DNA of 64,000 nt, taken from assembly GCF_040954835.1 (NCBI RefSeq), contig NW_027168320.1, positions 662,501-726,500 of the forward strand, written 5' to 3'. The stretch is from Lepisosteus oculatus (taxonomy: Eukaryota; Chordata; Actinopteri; Semionotiformes; Lepisosteidae). Each line of letters begins with the position of its first letter. The stretch's first letter is position 1. The notes below the pieces were generated by a model that worked only from the letters and a program-made list of their open reading frames with translations, made no database searches and had not been told where the DNA came from. Positions 1 through 11,559 of the stretch are shown here, one piece after another. Position numbers and translations under genes: made by a program.

Positions 1-556
1 TGGGAACGAGCACACGCCACGAATCGTCTCGAATCACTCCCCACAGCTGTAAGGCGCCTTGAAGCGTGCACCCCCAACATTCTTCTTTGCGCGTCTGTGA
101 AAGGTAAACTCTTGAGCAAACTCTAAACCAGCTCTAAGGAAACTAATCCGATTAGACGTTACTTTGACTCATCCTTTAAGGGACCTTTGTTAATTGGAGA
201 AATCAATGATTTCGAATGAATTCTGTATGCGTTAAAAGACAGCTATACACAGAAAACATGCAGGACACTGCTCATGATGTTTCCCGAGCCGAAACACAGT
301 GCGTTTTTCCAAGCCATCTGACAAAGCCCGCCCACTGAAAACTGCAGCAGATCGTGTAAAGACGTTCAACTTTGTAACTACTGCACGCACAGGAAGCAGA
401 ATAAATTCCTCTTTTCAAACTGTCAAAGGTTTGCTTTGCGAACGCTGCAGGACATCGCACAATCTCTTTTGAACGGGGACAAACGATTTCTTATGAGGCG
501 CACTAAGTACAGACGTTTAAAAAGCTCCACTCATGCCGACCATGCAGCATGAAGAA
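1..556 (+). repeat. Segmental duplication block R (copy 1)
   Basis: This non-coding block recurs in the same orientation at about 46,839-47,398 and inverted at about 31,690-32,252 and 25,395-25,735. The copies align almost base for base by eye. Nothing in it looks like a real coding region. Homology stops near 556, where an L2 LINE fragment begins. Confidence 0.85.
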
Positions 557-559
557 GCG

Positions 560-988
560 CAACCTAACGTTTGCATTCCTAGCACTGTTGCAACCTAGCA
601 CTGTTGCATTCCACGCATCAGTAGCTAAGAGAATATCATTTAAGGCTCTTGTTAATGCTGTTTCAGAAACCAGACTGAAATTTCTCAAGTATATTATTTG
701 AATCCAGATACGATTGACGTTGGGCAACAACTATTCTCTCAAAACTTTTAGATTGAAATGGGACCTTTGAGACAGGCCTGTAGTTGTTAAGAACTTGTGG
801 ATCCAAATTTGACTTCTTAAGGAGCGGTCTAACAACCGCTACCTTAAATTGATCAGGTACAACGCCTGACGCAAGCGATGCATTCATCATACTAATTATA
901 GGTCCTGCCAGTCCTTCGAGGGAATCTTTGACTATCTGAGTGGGTATGGGATCTAGCGAACAGGTGGTTGACTTTGTCTTACGTCTGT
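560..988 (-). pseudogene. L2/CR1-type LINE reverse transcriptase fragment
   Basis: Read on the minus strand, the sequence gives typical LINE RT segments such as DPIPTQIVKDSLEGLAGPII, VVRPLLKKSNLDPQVLNNYRPVS and LDSNNILEKFQSGF. It is the inverted, shortened counterpart of the longer fragment at 51,240-52,262. The end near 560 is set by the junction with block R, and the end near 988 by a Tc1 remnant. The reading frame is interrupted and no catalytic YADD is present, so it is a dead fragment. The L2 assignment rests on the fuller paralogue, which has an L2-like 3' end. Confidence 0.75.
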
Positions 989-1880
989 GTCCATGAGTCC
1001 ACCATAAGAAGAAATCTGAACAGAAATCTGAGTGGTGATCATGCGAGGTCACCACGGAGGAAACCACTGCTCTCCCCCCAAAAAAAACCACCACTGCCCC
1101 TCTCAAGTTTGCTAAAGACCACATGGATGTTCCACAGCAACTCCTGGAACAATGTTCTGTGGACAGACGTGACAAAAGTTGAACTTGTTGGTAAATGTGC
1201 ACAGCGTTATGTTTGGAGATAACAAAACACTGCATACCAACTCCAAAACCTCATCCCACCTGGGAAGCATGGCGGAGGCTGTACGGCTTGCAATCATCGA
1301 GGGACCGATGAATTCCAAGATGTATCAGGAAATTCTACAGCAGAATGTCAGGGTGTCTGCCTGTGATCTAAAACTCGAAAGACGCTGGGTCATGCAGCAT
1401 GACAAAAACAAAGGAGTACATCAACAACAGAGTGGCTGAAACAGAAGAAATTCCATATTTTGGGATGGCCAAGTAAGAGTCCTGACCCCAATCCCATTGA
1501 AGTGCTGTGGCGTGATCTGAAGCAGGCCGTTCAGCGCAAGACATCCCAAAAATATACATGAACTGAAACAGTTTTGCATAGAGGAATAGGCCAAAATACT
1601 TCCTAACCGCTGCTCAGGTCTGACCAGCCGCTACAGAAAGTGGGGATTGAGGTTTTTGTCATAAAGGAGGTTCCACTAGCTCCTTAATATAAGGGTTCAC
1701 ATACTTTTTCCATCAATGACCTTGATTGTTTAAACCATTTGGTCAATAAAGAAACAGCAATGTCAAATGTTGGGCGTGTGTTGTTTGTGAAATCAGACTC
1801 TCTTTATTAATTATTATGACTTAGATAAAGATAAGATCACATGTTAGGAGCCATTCATGCAGAAATCCACATCATTCCGA
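989..1880 (+). pseudogene. Degenerate Tc1/mariner transposon (copy 1)
   Basis: Plus-strand pieces of a Tc1 transposase can be read in order: a helix-turn-helix tail (VHESTIRRNLN), the first catalytic Asp region (NNVLWTDVTKVEL), the RRWVMQHDKNK segment and the last catalytic Glu region (SPDPNPIEVLWRDLKQAVQ). They lie in different frames with stops between them. About 1,660-1,880 holds the terminal inverted repeat zone. The element is incomplete at its 5' side, where it abuts the L2 fragment. The same junction occurs inverted at about 51,240. Confidence 0.8.
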
Positions 1881-2006
1881 AGGGCTGTTTACAAAAGTTT
1901 TTCTCCCAACTGTATGTGAGAGAAAAGCAGAGACGCTCACTGAGTAAGGTGGGGTTGTAGCTTTGCAAATCACAAGGACATTTGTACGCTCAAAATGGGA
2001 CAGGAG

Positions 2007-2079
2007 CACCCCAGATGGGACTCAAACCCACAATCGCTGTTTTAGGAGGCCAGTGTCTTAGCCATTAGGCCACTGGGGC
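2007..2079 (-). tRNA. tRNA-Arg (CCT), slightly degenerate
   Basis: The minus strand folds as a 73-nt tRNA-Arg with anticodon CCT in loop CTCCTAA. It closely matches the standard vertebrate Arg-CCT sequence, including the acceptor GCCCCAG. The anticodon-stem 3' side and the T loop (GTTTGAGTCCC) have changed from consensus, so activity is uncertain. The inverted paralogue at 50,163 has a different anticodon. Confidence 0.75.
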
Positions 2080-2099
2080 ACACTGGGGAGGGTCAATCA

Positions 2100-3490
2100 C
2101 GCTGATGAGAGACAGTTTTTTTTTCCTTTGCTTTTTCAAAGGGATCCCCAAAATTAGGGAAGTTAGGCAGCAGAAGGTTTACTGTGACCTGAGAAGGACC
2201 GGCATCCAATCACGGTGGTACACACACACACGCTCTCACTCATCTGAGCTACACGGCTACCAAGATGATCTCAGGTGCGCCGAGCTGGTACGGAACATAT
2301 TGAACTGATCGACGACGAATTGTCTCTCAGACAGGCTTTTCACCTCTGAGCTCCCTGACTGACAGTGATCAGCTAGGTAGTGAAACAGTCAGCTGCTTCT
2401 AAGCCTTAAACAGCTGCATCTCGGCGCTTCCACGGAGAGATGATTTGAAAGCCGAACATCGCCTATTGGGAACACCTTTCTATCACTAGTTTAAGAGACT
2501 CTTAAGGTCTTGCAGAGGTGCCTGTCTAATAGCATGTGCTTTGCAAGCTATAGGTGTTTAGGCTGAGGCAGAATGCCTGTTAACAAAATGTTTTTCTAAA
2601 GGGGCCTCGCACTCTTTTCCAAGCAATGGTCACCATCCCCACCGAGTGTCACAATGTAGTCATGTCCTAGGACATCACCTGTTAGTCTCCATTTGTCTGC
2701 CACCAACACTTTAGGTTACGGAGTCACAACCGCACCCCGGAGACCAGAGGAGCCATTGGCGTTCTGGCGGCGCAGATTGGGCTGAAGGTGGGACGCTTGA
2801 ATCTCGCTGTTGGAGGCCGTCTGAAACTGACCCAAGCCTTTCCCTTGAATTAAATGTAAATAAGAAATGAACCCCAGATGCACATGGAATCAATCACGTG
2901 TTTCCTTTGAGCCGTTTCAGAGACTGCTCCAGAGTTTACCTTGCACAGATGCGCAAAGATTAATGATGGGGGTGCACGCTTCCAGGCGTCTTACAACTGT
3001 AGGGACTGTTTAGAGACAATTCGTAGATTGTTCTCATTTCCCTCTATTCCCCGTGTTGCAGTGGTAGGATGACGTAAATTCCTGCTTCGACACGTAACGG
3101 CATTATAATCAAGTGCAGGAGCTGAGGGCTTTAGTTTTGTTTCGTTTTCCATGGCGTTCGTAAGCGCGCAAATCAAAGGCAATTCCTGCGTCTAACACGA
3201 ATGTAAATGCTTTGGAAAGTGCAGTGTGGTGCAGCTTGTAAAATCCTTTTCCACATTTGTGGTTTGTTGATGTTTTTTCTGTCTGCCAAAGTTGCATTTT
3301 GACATCCGGACTGGGGGACTTCATCATTTGAACGTGAAGCCAGCCTTAAACCCTCTGAGGCATGTCTGTCTGCCGGCACGAATCTTGTGAAAGGTATTTT
3401 TTTTTTTAACGGAGAGCGACTTTAAAAAGGTTTCCGCAGCGACTTCGCACTCCGTGTTAGATTATAGGAGGAATGCGGCGGCAGCGAGCT
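2100..3490. repeat. Non-coding segmental duplication
   Basis: No supportable gene. The part from about 2,165 to 2,608 recurs directly at 57,640-58,073 and inverted at about 49,650-50,083. The part from about 2,620 to 3,330 recurs inverted at about 48,860-49,620. The last 500 bases are the 5' flank shared by all tRNA-Ser modules (compare 32,150-32,734 and 37,720-38,279). Confidence 0.8.
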
Positions 3491-3494
3491 CGCT

Positions 3495-3576
3495 TTTGTC
3501 ATGGCCGAGTGGTTAAGGCGATGGACTCGAAATGCGTTGGGGCTTCCCCGCGCAGGTTCGGAACTTGCCGACTCCG
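3495..3576 (+). pseudogene. tRNA-Ser (CGA) pseudogene
   Basis: An 82-nt tRNA-Ser-like sequence with a long variable arm and anticodon CGA in the loop. The A box GGCCGAGTGGTTAAGGCG is intact. The acceptor stem has lost most of its pairs (5' TTTGTCA against 3' CGACTCC), and the anticodon stem and T arm carry mismatches. It is therefore probably inactive. It belongs to a paralogous module family whose other members have anticodons AGA and TGA. Confidence 0.8.
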
Positions 3577-4533
3577 GCGTCTGCCGCACGTCGCCTTGTG
3601 CCTGCGCGGCAAAGGCAAAGTGCCGCTTCTCCTTTCCCGGTACTATAAAAATGCTAAATCGCTTGGACCCGCTGCCATGGAAAGCAGTTCTTCAGATTAC
3701 CACACATTCTGCGTTCGCACCTCTGGTGCTCTACTTATGCCTTTGAAAACCTAATGAATAAAGCTGAAAGAACCGACACGATATGTAGGTGCTCGTAAAG
3801 CACGCATTAAAGATCTGTTAACAGCAAGGGTTTCAGTGGGTTAACTGAGGAGAAGGCGTGATCGCTAATTGTTGACTTTTTATTTGGTGTTAGAAACACT
3901 CTTACTGTGCATGATGTGCAACAAATGTAGCCACAGAAATTGCATCACGCTTTCATGTATGCTATTGCAGACACCAACGTTGCCTAGCTAGAAAACCGAA
4001 ATAGCCGTGGGTTTGCTTGTTGGTCTGAAGGATCTCTCTTCGAATCTCTATCATTTGTCAATGGAAGTAAAAGGCGCTGCAATCTCATACGTTCAGAATC
4101 AAACCCGCAGCTGTTGTTCGACTTTATTTCTTGACTAATTACAACTGAGTGTCGCATGAGCAGTTACGTAAACTTGTCTGGTATATTTGAACACAAATGC
4201 CGTTCTTCAATTAAAACTAACAGTACATTGTCAGGGACATTCAGTTCTATACAAACAAGAGACAGACAAGAGAATATTTCTACCTTTCATGTGGACTACG
4301 TGTTGACTTACTGATCGGAATAATTGAAAAGTTCGGGTTCATAGCCGATGCAGTGCGTGCTAATTAGAACAACAGCAACGCTGAGCTCTCAGCACCGTAC
4401 TGAGCCCAGGTGTTTTTCTAAAGCTGTCAGGTGCAGTTCATTTACATGAAGGAAATCTCTTACTGGGTACGATTACAATACAGTAAGTAGCACAGGCTAC
4501 TTAGGGAGTAGCCTGATGCGTTTAAAAACGACC
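3577..4533. other. Flank of Ser and Arg tRNA modules, no gene
   Basis: No gene is seen. From about 4,040 the sequence is the shared downstream flank of the tRNA-Arg module. It is present inverted at 59,421-59,861 and, more diverged, in the same orientation at about 39,200-39,900. Confidence 0.6.
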
Positions 4534-4606
4534 CGAGCCAGGCAGAAGTCGAACCTACAATCTCCTGATCCGTAGTCAGACGTGTTATCCATTGCACCAC
4601 TGACCC
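4534..4606 (-). tRNA. tRNA-Arg (ACG)
   Basis: A 73-nt minus-strand tRNA with anticodon ACG. The acceptor GGGTCAG/CTGGCTC pairs fully with one wobble, the T arm is paired with loop TTCGACT, and an oligo-T terminator follows shortly downstream (minus strand, about 4,525). All hallmarks of a transcribable Arg tRNA are present. Confidence 0.92.
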
Positions 4607-4712
4607 TGGTGCAACACTGCAGGACTGCAACCCGGTGAGCTCAGCACTGCAACTAGTAAAATACCCCCGGTCCATTCTTTTCCAAAAGTGAGAAACACCT
4701 GTTTTCTACATT

Positions 4713-5400
4713 TTGTCTGTTTTAAAACCATATCTCTTTAAACCAAACCAAGAGTTTGTCTTTTGCTCTGATATTCTGATTCATTTCGATTTCAAAGAAA
4801 AAAAAAACTACCTTCCAAAGCATCATAAAATTGTCCCTTCTTCCAGACTCTACTTCTCTCTTGTAGTAGTACAGCAGACCTTTCCAGGTGAGCAGATCAC
4901 AGAGTCCGAAATGAGCTTCCTCCATCAAGCAAAGTACCTGAACATGACTCTGTCATCATAAAAGCGCCCCTGTAATAAAGAAATTCAATCTGAAATCAAG
5001 AGGGCAGTTGCCTACTGAAATACAAGAAGTCATCAATTTTAACCTAGCAACACATTAAAGGCTGCATCTATACAAGTACGATTCTAGAAATGCTCACCAG
5101 ATTACGTTTTAAGAAGGAACTGCGGTTCAGGTTCTGCCGAGATCTTAACTCGGATGGCAGGATTCAGAGTCCGGAGTGCGGACTGATTGCGCACGGAGGG
5201 TCCATATACTGTGGATCCCTCAGTGATCTTCCGCGTATTCAAACCGCCAGCGTGTGACTCCCCTGTCCCCGTGACCTCATTGCTCTGCTCTCTCCTCTGT
5301 GCAGCCGAGCCCGATTCACGGTAAAGTGAAAAAAAAATATGCCCTCAACGTGAGATTTACTCTGGAGCGAGGATAGATGTTACCTTTTTATCATTGAACA
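4713..5400 (-). repeat. Exon-like module between Arg and Thr tRNAs (copy 1)
   Basis: This stretch recurs at about 23,740-24,360 (same orientation) and inverted at about 58,560-59,225. On the minus strand each copy has splice-like signals: a candidate acceptor TTTATTACAG, and a candidate donor after a segment encoding LLYYYKREVESGRRDNFMML. Copies contain in-frame stops in other places. It may be a duplicated piece of an unknown spliced transcript or simply a repeat. I do not recognise the product. Confidence 0.4.
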
Positions 5401-5731
5401 GGATGTATGTGATGTGGCGACTAGGTTCAATTTTGTATCCTCTTTAAAAGATTAAGGACTGGGGTGAGCGTGATTTACCACCCTTTCAGCTAAGAACCCG
5501 ACTTGCGCACCGTTTAAGCTGCATAGACTCGGTCGTTTAACTCTTCTCCATTAGCAGGGTTAAGGTTAAAGAAAAAAAACATTGCTGACTTCTTTTTTTT
5601 TTGCCAGCTGCTAGCGCTGATTAGCAAGGTTTGTATTTCATGTTTAGCAAGTTGCATCCATTTTAAGAAAAACAAGTCGTGTTAAAGACAGGAAATGAAT
5701 ACTTGCATTTAATTAAGTCTAGCCATAGGCA

Positions 5732-5805
5732 GTTATCCACTGGGATTCAGACCCTGGGTCTCCTGTTTACTAGACAGGCACTTTAACCAACTAAGCCACA
5801 GCGCC
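5732..5805 (-). pseudogene. tRNA-Thr (AGT) pseudogene
   Basis: The minus strand shows a tRNA-Thr body with anticodon AGT in loop CTAGTAA and an intact anticodon stem. The 3' half of the acceptor stem (expected CGGTGCC) has been replaced by unrelated bases and the T loop reads TCTGAAT, so it should not fold or be transcribed normally. Intact paralogues lie at 24,726 and 58,109. Confidence 0.82.
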
Positions 5806-6183
5806 CCGGGAGTGCTGTCCTTTTGCAGCCACTTGGACACACCACTCAGACACATCTGCATTCGGTGTGTGCTCCGCCTGCTCGCTGAGCAAGTTGCCAC
5901 CTTTACATACAATAGCAACATCGACACCAAGAGAAAGGATGACAAATGGCTTTTATCTGGAACTTTTCATGTCCAAGGAGCTCAATGTGCTTTCTGTGTA
6001 CAACAGGGCCACTGAACTCCACGCTGGCCACTGAACCACAGCAGTGGCTTGCTGGCTTGACATCTCCCAAGGAAAATGTTGAAATCGCATGTGGAACAGG
6101 AAAATGACCCTCGAGTACGAGGGAAAAAAAAGAAAAAGATCATCTGGAGCGCGCCAACCCAGTTGGGACAGCCCAGTTTTGTT

Positions 6184-6265
6184 GATGAGGTGGCCGAGTG
6201 GTTAAGGCGATGGATTGCTAGTCCATTGTGCTTTGCACGCATGGGTTCAAATCCCATCCTTGTTG
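6184..6265 (+). tRNA. tRNA-Ser (GCT)
   Basis: An 82-nt tRNA with a serine-type long variable arm and anticodon GCT. The acceptor GATGAGG/CCTTGTT pairs completely with wobbles, the A box is intact and the T arm is ATGGG TTCAAAT CCCAT. A run of five T follows about 26 bases downstream. Its partner at 25,179 sits in the same place relative to a Thr tRNA. Confidence 0.92.
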
Positions 6266-6287
6266 GTTTCCATGTCTGTTTCCATTC

Positions 6288-6945
6288 TGTTTTTGATCCC
6301 TATTGCTCAATGCACAGTGAAAGCATTGCATACATGTGTCTGACAATGAGAAATGGGCCCCTGAGACAGTCATTTGCCTGTTTCACAAATGATCGTATTT
6401 TACTAGAGATTCTGTTTGGGATTCAGATGTGCATTCGGACAGCAATCCCTTTCAAGAAATGATACGTTCTGGATGAGGTCAAAGGTGCATCATTTGGACA
6501 CTTTGTGGGCTTGAAATACAAAGAAAATCATGTTCTATGGTACAAGATAAATACAAAACTTAAGCTTTTATTATAATTAGATTTGTTTATAAAGCATAAG
6601 CAATCATTTATTACATTAATATATGTAAAAATAACATTTTAGCATCATACGTTTAGTATATTTAGTCCCTAATGCTGAAAGAAATGATCATAGAACATGA
6701 CTTCTAACCTTACCTGCTGTGTTTTTGATCCCTATTGCTCAATGCACAGTGAAAGCATTGCATACATGTGTCTGACAATGAGAAATGGGCCCCTGAGACA
6801 GTCATTTGCCTGTTTCACAAATGATCGTATTTTACTAGAGATTCTGTTTGGGATTCAGATGTGCATTCGGACAGCAATCCCTTTCAAGAAATGATACGTT
6901 CTGGATGAGGTCAAAGGTGCTGGAACACTGTATTTAGGATGTGTT
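6288..6945 (-). repeat. Satellite-related repeats, inverted orientation
   Basis: Two direct copies of a roughly 200-base segment (about 6,288-6,490 and 6,720-6,920) flank a piece matching the satellite unit at 18.5-23.1 kb in reverse complement. The same 200-base segment occurs inverted at about 9,120-9,330, 19,790-19,985 and 22,770-22,965. No gene is supported. Confidence 0.8.
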
Positions 6946-7307
6946 TGCAGTTATTCTGTGTTTCTAGCTTCAACCCAGTGATATATATATATATGCTCAC
7001 TGATTTTTTGGTACATGCCCAGGGCAATAATCATTATGAGGATTTATTTCCATATGTGCTAGAGGTAGTGTTGTGAAATTCTTCAACACACTGGATCGCA
7101 GGTTTAAACCTGCACTCTTACTCCTTAAATACCAACAAATGCAGATATGTGGCAATCATATTGTAGCGGACACTCATTTGCCTGTTTCACAAATGATCAT
7201 ATTTTACTAGAGATTCTGTTTGGGATACGGATGTGCATTCTGACAACAATCTCTTTCAAAAAATGATTTTACCTTATCGCAGCTTTGCCCCTCTTGCCTC
7301 TTTGGAA

Positions 7308-7425
7308 AATATCTCCATCTTGTGGTCGTTGTTGGTAATGTTTAGACAATATCTCCATCTTGTGGTCGTTGTTGGTAATGTCTAGACAATATCTCCATCA
7401 TGTGGTCGTTGTTGGTAATGTCTTC
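7308..7425 (+). repeat. 40-bp tandem repeat, three copies
   Basis: Three copies of a 40-base unit beginning AATATCTCCATCTTGTGG lie head to tail. Two copies of the same unit occur inverted at 8,663-8,741 in the opposite arm of the surrounding inverted repeat. Confidence 0.9.
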
Positions 7426-7559
7426 TTATGCCCTTTTTTATTTCAATTCTTTATTAGTTGATTCTAGAATCTCTACAATAGAGCTGAAAATATCAGTTTT
7501 GTAGCAGACAATATGACATTAGTTATAGTCCAAATAAGACTTTATTACCCTGTTTGTAA

Positions 7560-8470
7560 CATAACAAATTAAAATTGATTAAAACTAAGTTTGGAACACC
7601 AGGGAACATAAAAAATGATTTTTAGGAAAACCATGAGGTTCTCTGTGTCCGATGCCTGCAAGGGGAGAAAGCTAGAATCCTTTGCTTTTTCAAAATTTGA
7701 AAATAAACATCATATAACAACAGCTTTCATTCCTAGGAGTGAAAAATAACCATTTTTGAAGACATATTAGTTTCTAAAACACTACAATAAAGTTAAAAAC
7801 ATCCGTTTTATATTACTTTTAGTATTTTTAGTGAAATTAGTCATTTATTGCACTATTTTTAATATAATCTCTAATTAAAAGTGAATAGAATTAAGTTTGG
7901 AGCAACAAGGAACACAAAAAAAAAAGATTTTAAGGAAAAAAATGATGTCTTCTGTGCCAGGTGCCTGCAAGGGGAGAAAGCTAGAATCCTACCCAGGCTC
8001 CTGGAGTTCTGTCCTGGCTAAAGGAGGGTGAATCCATCCCCTTCAAAGCTCCATGAAAAAATGATCATTTAAAATTTGAAAAAAAAAACATCATATAACA
8101 ACAGTTTTCATTCATAGGAGTGAAAAACAACCATTTTTGAAGACATATTAGTTTCTAAAACACTACAATAAAGTTGAAAACATCCGTTTTATATTACATT
8201 AATTTTTGTGAAATTAGTCATTTATTGCACTATTTTTAATAAAATCTCTAATTAAAAGTGATTAAAATTAAGTTTGGAACAACAAGGAACACACAAAAAA
8301 AAGATTTTAAGGAAAAAAATATTGTCTTCTGTGCCACGTGCCTGCAAGGGGAGAAAGCTAGAATCCTACCCAGGCTCCTGGAGCTCTGTCCTGGCTAAAG
8401 GAGGGTGAATCCATCCCATTCAAAGCTCCATGAAAAAATGATATTTTTAAATTTGAAAAAAAAAAAACAT
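7560..8470 (+). repeat. Three diverged direct repeats of about 330 bp
   Basis: The core of the inverted repeat holds three tandem, diverged units (starting near 7,560, 7,860 and 8,220). Each contains an A-rich stretch followed by GCCTGCAAGGGGAGAAAGCT. Units two and three also share a GGCTCCTGGAG segment. There is no coding evidence. Confidence 0.75.
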
Positions 8471-8662
8471 TATAGAACAACATCTCTTGGTCCACAGAGT
8501 GCAAAAATCCAACTTTGAAGAAAATCCATTGACTAATCCCCGAATCCTGAAGTTTCTTCGCATGATATCGGGCTTGCAACCACTTTCTGGAAAATTTTCA
8601 GCTCCATTGTAGAGATACTAGAATCAACTAATAGAGAATTAAAATAAAAAAGGGCATAAGAA

Positions 8663-8741
8663 GACATTACCAACAACGACCACAAGATGGAGATATTGTC
8701 TAGACATTACCAACAACGACCACAAGATGGAGATATTTTCC
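8663..8741 (-). repeat. 40-bp tandem repeat, two inverted copies
   Basis: Two copies of the same 40-base unit found at 7,308-7,425, in reverse complement, inside the right arm of the large inverted repeat. Confidence 0.88.
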
Positions 8742-9130
8742 AAAGAGGCAAGAAGGGCAAAGCTGCGATAAGGTAAAATCATTTTTTGAAAGAGATTGTT
8801 GTCAGAATGCACATCCGTATCCCAAACAGAATCTCTAGTAAAATATGATCATTTGTGAAACAGGCAAATGAGTGTCCGCTACAATATGATTGCTACATAT
8901 CTGCATTTGTTGGTATTTAAGGAGTAAGAGTGCAGGGGGTTTAAACCTGCGATCCAGTGTGTTGAAGAATTTCACAACACTACCTCTAGCACATATGGAA
9001 ATAAATCCTCATAATGATTATTGCCCTGGGCATGTACCAAAAAATCAGTGAGCATATACATATATCGCTGTGTTGAAGCTAGAGACACAGAATAAGTGCA
9101 AACACATCCTAAATACAGTGTTCCTGCACC

Positions 9131-9727
9131 TTGACCTCATCCAGAATGTATCGTTTTTTGAAAGCGATTGCTGTCAGAATGCACAACTGAATCCCAAACA
9201 GAATCTCTAGTCAAATATGATCATTTGTGAAACAGGCAAATGAGTCTCTCAGGTGCCCATTGCTCATTTTCAGACACATTTATGCAATACTTTCACCATG
9301 CGTTGAGCAATAGGGATTAAAGATACCAGAGGTAAGGTTTAAAAGTGATTCTGAGGTGCAACACATCAGCGAAACAGCTAGGCATCTGAAATGCGGGGTT
9401 TGAGAGCCCTTCAGGGAACACCGTACCCTAAAGGTACCAGAAGTCCACTAGTATAAGCATTAAGTCACTGTCAGCCCTGTTGCAATGTAATTGCTACATA
9501 TCTTCATTTCTTTGGTTTTTAAGGAGTAAGAGTGCAGGGGGTCTAAATCTGCGATCCAGTGTGTTGAAGTATTTCACAACACTACCTGTAGCCCGTCTGG
9601 AAATAAATCCTCATTCTGATTATTGACCTGGGCATGTACCAATAAATCACTGAGTATATATATATATCACTGTGTTGAAGCTAGAGACCTGTATGTAATA
9701 ATATGATGCTAAAATGTTATTTTCACA
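9131..9727 (+). repeat. Satellite-family repeats left of the LTR element
   Basis: The stretch contains a forward copy of the roughly 200-base segment described at 6,288, then about 150 bases without clear relatives, then a second copy of the sequence at 8,890-9,075. It ends with the satellite sequence into which the LTR element inserted. No gene is seen. Confidence 0.7.
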
Positions 9728-11198
9728 TGTAAGAAAACCGGCTCAGGGACGCCAAATATGTAATGTTGCCATAGCAAAATTAAATGTAGGGGGTCTCTGA
9801 AGGCACCAGTTCTGTAGGGTTTGGGCATTTACTGAGACAATTATTAATTGTAGCAGTAAATCACAAAGTTGATTCTTTTGATAGCTTTAGAATCCAACCA
9901 TGTGACATAACTCAAACAACGCGCACACACAGGTACTAATACACGAGGATACATTTATTAATACATAAAATATGCATGTAAACCTAACAGATCTTATCAA
10001 GAGGGTTATCAGAATACAAAAGATATATATTCAGTCAGTTACGAAGTGTTACACATATCAAGAGGACATACGTTCAGTATATCATTCATTAAGACCGTTT
10101 CGTTAATGAACTTGGTTATAACTTCTACATTAGATACTCAAACAAGTACATAACTCTTAGGAATTAAATTGATATCAACTGGTTGGGATAACAATTGAAT
10201 TCTCGAGCTGTAATGCATTGAAGTTGAATACTCATCCAATCTTTGGGGATTCAGATCTTCCTGCGGGCACAAAGAAACAGTTGCAGGCTGTTGCTGTCCA
10301 ATCCGCGCTCTCTGGCTCCGTGCCAGGCTGTGCTGTGCGGCTTGCGACGCTGCACTGCTGATGCTCACTGTGGGCTTTAACTAGCAAAGTTTGTGCACAG
10401 GAGAAAAGATGACTGTGGGTCCCAGCAAGTCAGGAAGAGGACCGGTTCGTTTCTGATGAAGAGCTAGTTCTGAATAGTGATTCAGCTGTCCACAGTTCCG
10501 ACCTGTTCACAAGGCCTGCTGCTGGTGCTAACCTCGGGTGGATCCTCTGGTTATTCTCTGGCAACCTCCGCTCTAGACTCTTAGAACAAAGGAAAGTTCT
10601 GGCACTCGTACACACTGGCCGTTCCGTGGTTGTCCGGGCTGAGTCTCAGGATGGTCAGGAGGCGCGCTGCGAGAATGTCCTGCCCTTGGGAGCCTTCTGC
10701 TCCTGGGCCGTCCTGCCCTGGAATTCTCCTTTGAATTCCCTTTAGAATTGTCCACAGAATCCTCTGAATCCTCCCTTCTGAATCTTACTGAATCTCACAG
10801 GCTCTCTGTGTTGCCTGTTTTTACCTGGAGGAACTTCAGCTCATTGATTGGCTGAAAGTTCCATGGGCATCAGAGTCCCACGTGGGTTACTCGGCCCTAC
10901 CAGTCCCTGATTGATTGATCAAGGTGAGATATGAGTCACTTAGTCCTGACACTTAGTAATGCAGTCCAGATGTCCAACTGGCACTCCCTAGACAGATAGG
11001 CGCCAATGGATGACCATTGATCATGATAGCCAGGCTTAGCTAAGTGCATCCCCCTTTGGGAGCTGTCCTAGGACCTTAAATCACCCTGCAGAACAGTTTC
11101 TCTGTGGCTGCACCACAGAGATGAACAGAGAAATGGGGCCTCATTTGGGAAGGCTCAGAACACTTAATTCTGCCTTATTAATAAGCCTCGCCGCTACA
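9728..11198 (-). repeat. 3' LTR of the minus-strand LTR element
   Basis: A 1,471-base LTR beginning TGTAAGAAAACC and ending CCGCTACA on the plus strand. It is nearly identical to 17,082-18,552. The purine tract lies just inside it, which makes this the 3' LTR. Short open frames inside are identical or almost identical between the two LTRs simply because the LTRs are, and they are not supported as genes. Confidence 0.95.
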
Positions 11199-11200
11199 TA

Positions 11201-11214
11201 TCCCCCCTTTTTGA
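11201..11214 (-). other. Polypurine tract of the LTR element
   Basis: On the minus strand a purine run (AAAAAGGGGGGA) immediately precedes the 3' LTR, the position where retroelements prime plus-strand DNA synthesis. Confidence 0.85.
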
Positions 11215-11559
11215 AGGTCATGAGGTCCTGAGGCGTTGTTGCCTTCAAAACAAAACAGAGTTAAGTGATGTCCCTTGCCATTAGAACATTAATCTTAAAT
11301 GTCCACATTACTCCTCGAGAATTCATACCGGAACCAGCGTTGGATACAAACAGGATGAATAACATCTGGAGTATGTATAAACACGGTAGGAGACATTATC
11401 TAAGTCTAGGAATTACACATCAGGAAGTTCACTGTCAATATCTGATACCTCTGTAGTACATATTTGGGGAGAAATCACTTCCTTTCTTTTGACATGCTAC
11501 CTTTGACTCATTCATGCTACCCAGATTACATTTTGATGCAAGAGTACAGCATTCAGAGT

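Larger units (their letters stand above)
6950..9130. repeat. Large imperfect inverted repeat
   Basis: The left arm (about 6,950-7,500) is the reverse complement of the right arm (about 8,600-9,130), centred near 8,030. The arms carry matching oligomer repeats and a segment around GTTTAAACCTGC. The layout suggests a foldback or composite transposon, but no transposase was found. Confidence 0.8.

Noticed and set aside
7308-8741. CRISPR-like regular repeats
   Set aside because: The 40-base units are directly adjacent without spacers, and the DNA is clearly vertebrate.
10138-10755. Short open frames inside the left LTR, repeated at 17,492-18,109
   Set aside because: They recur only because the two LTRs are nearly identical. 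There is no domain, and the direction follows the LTR by chance.
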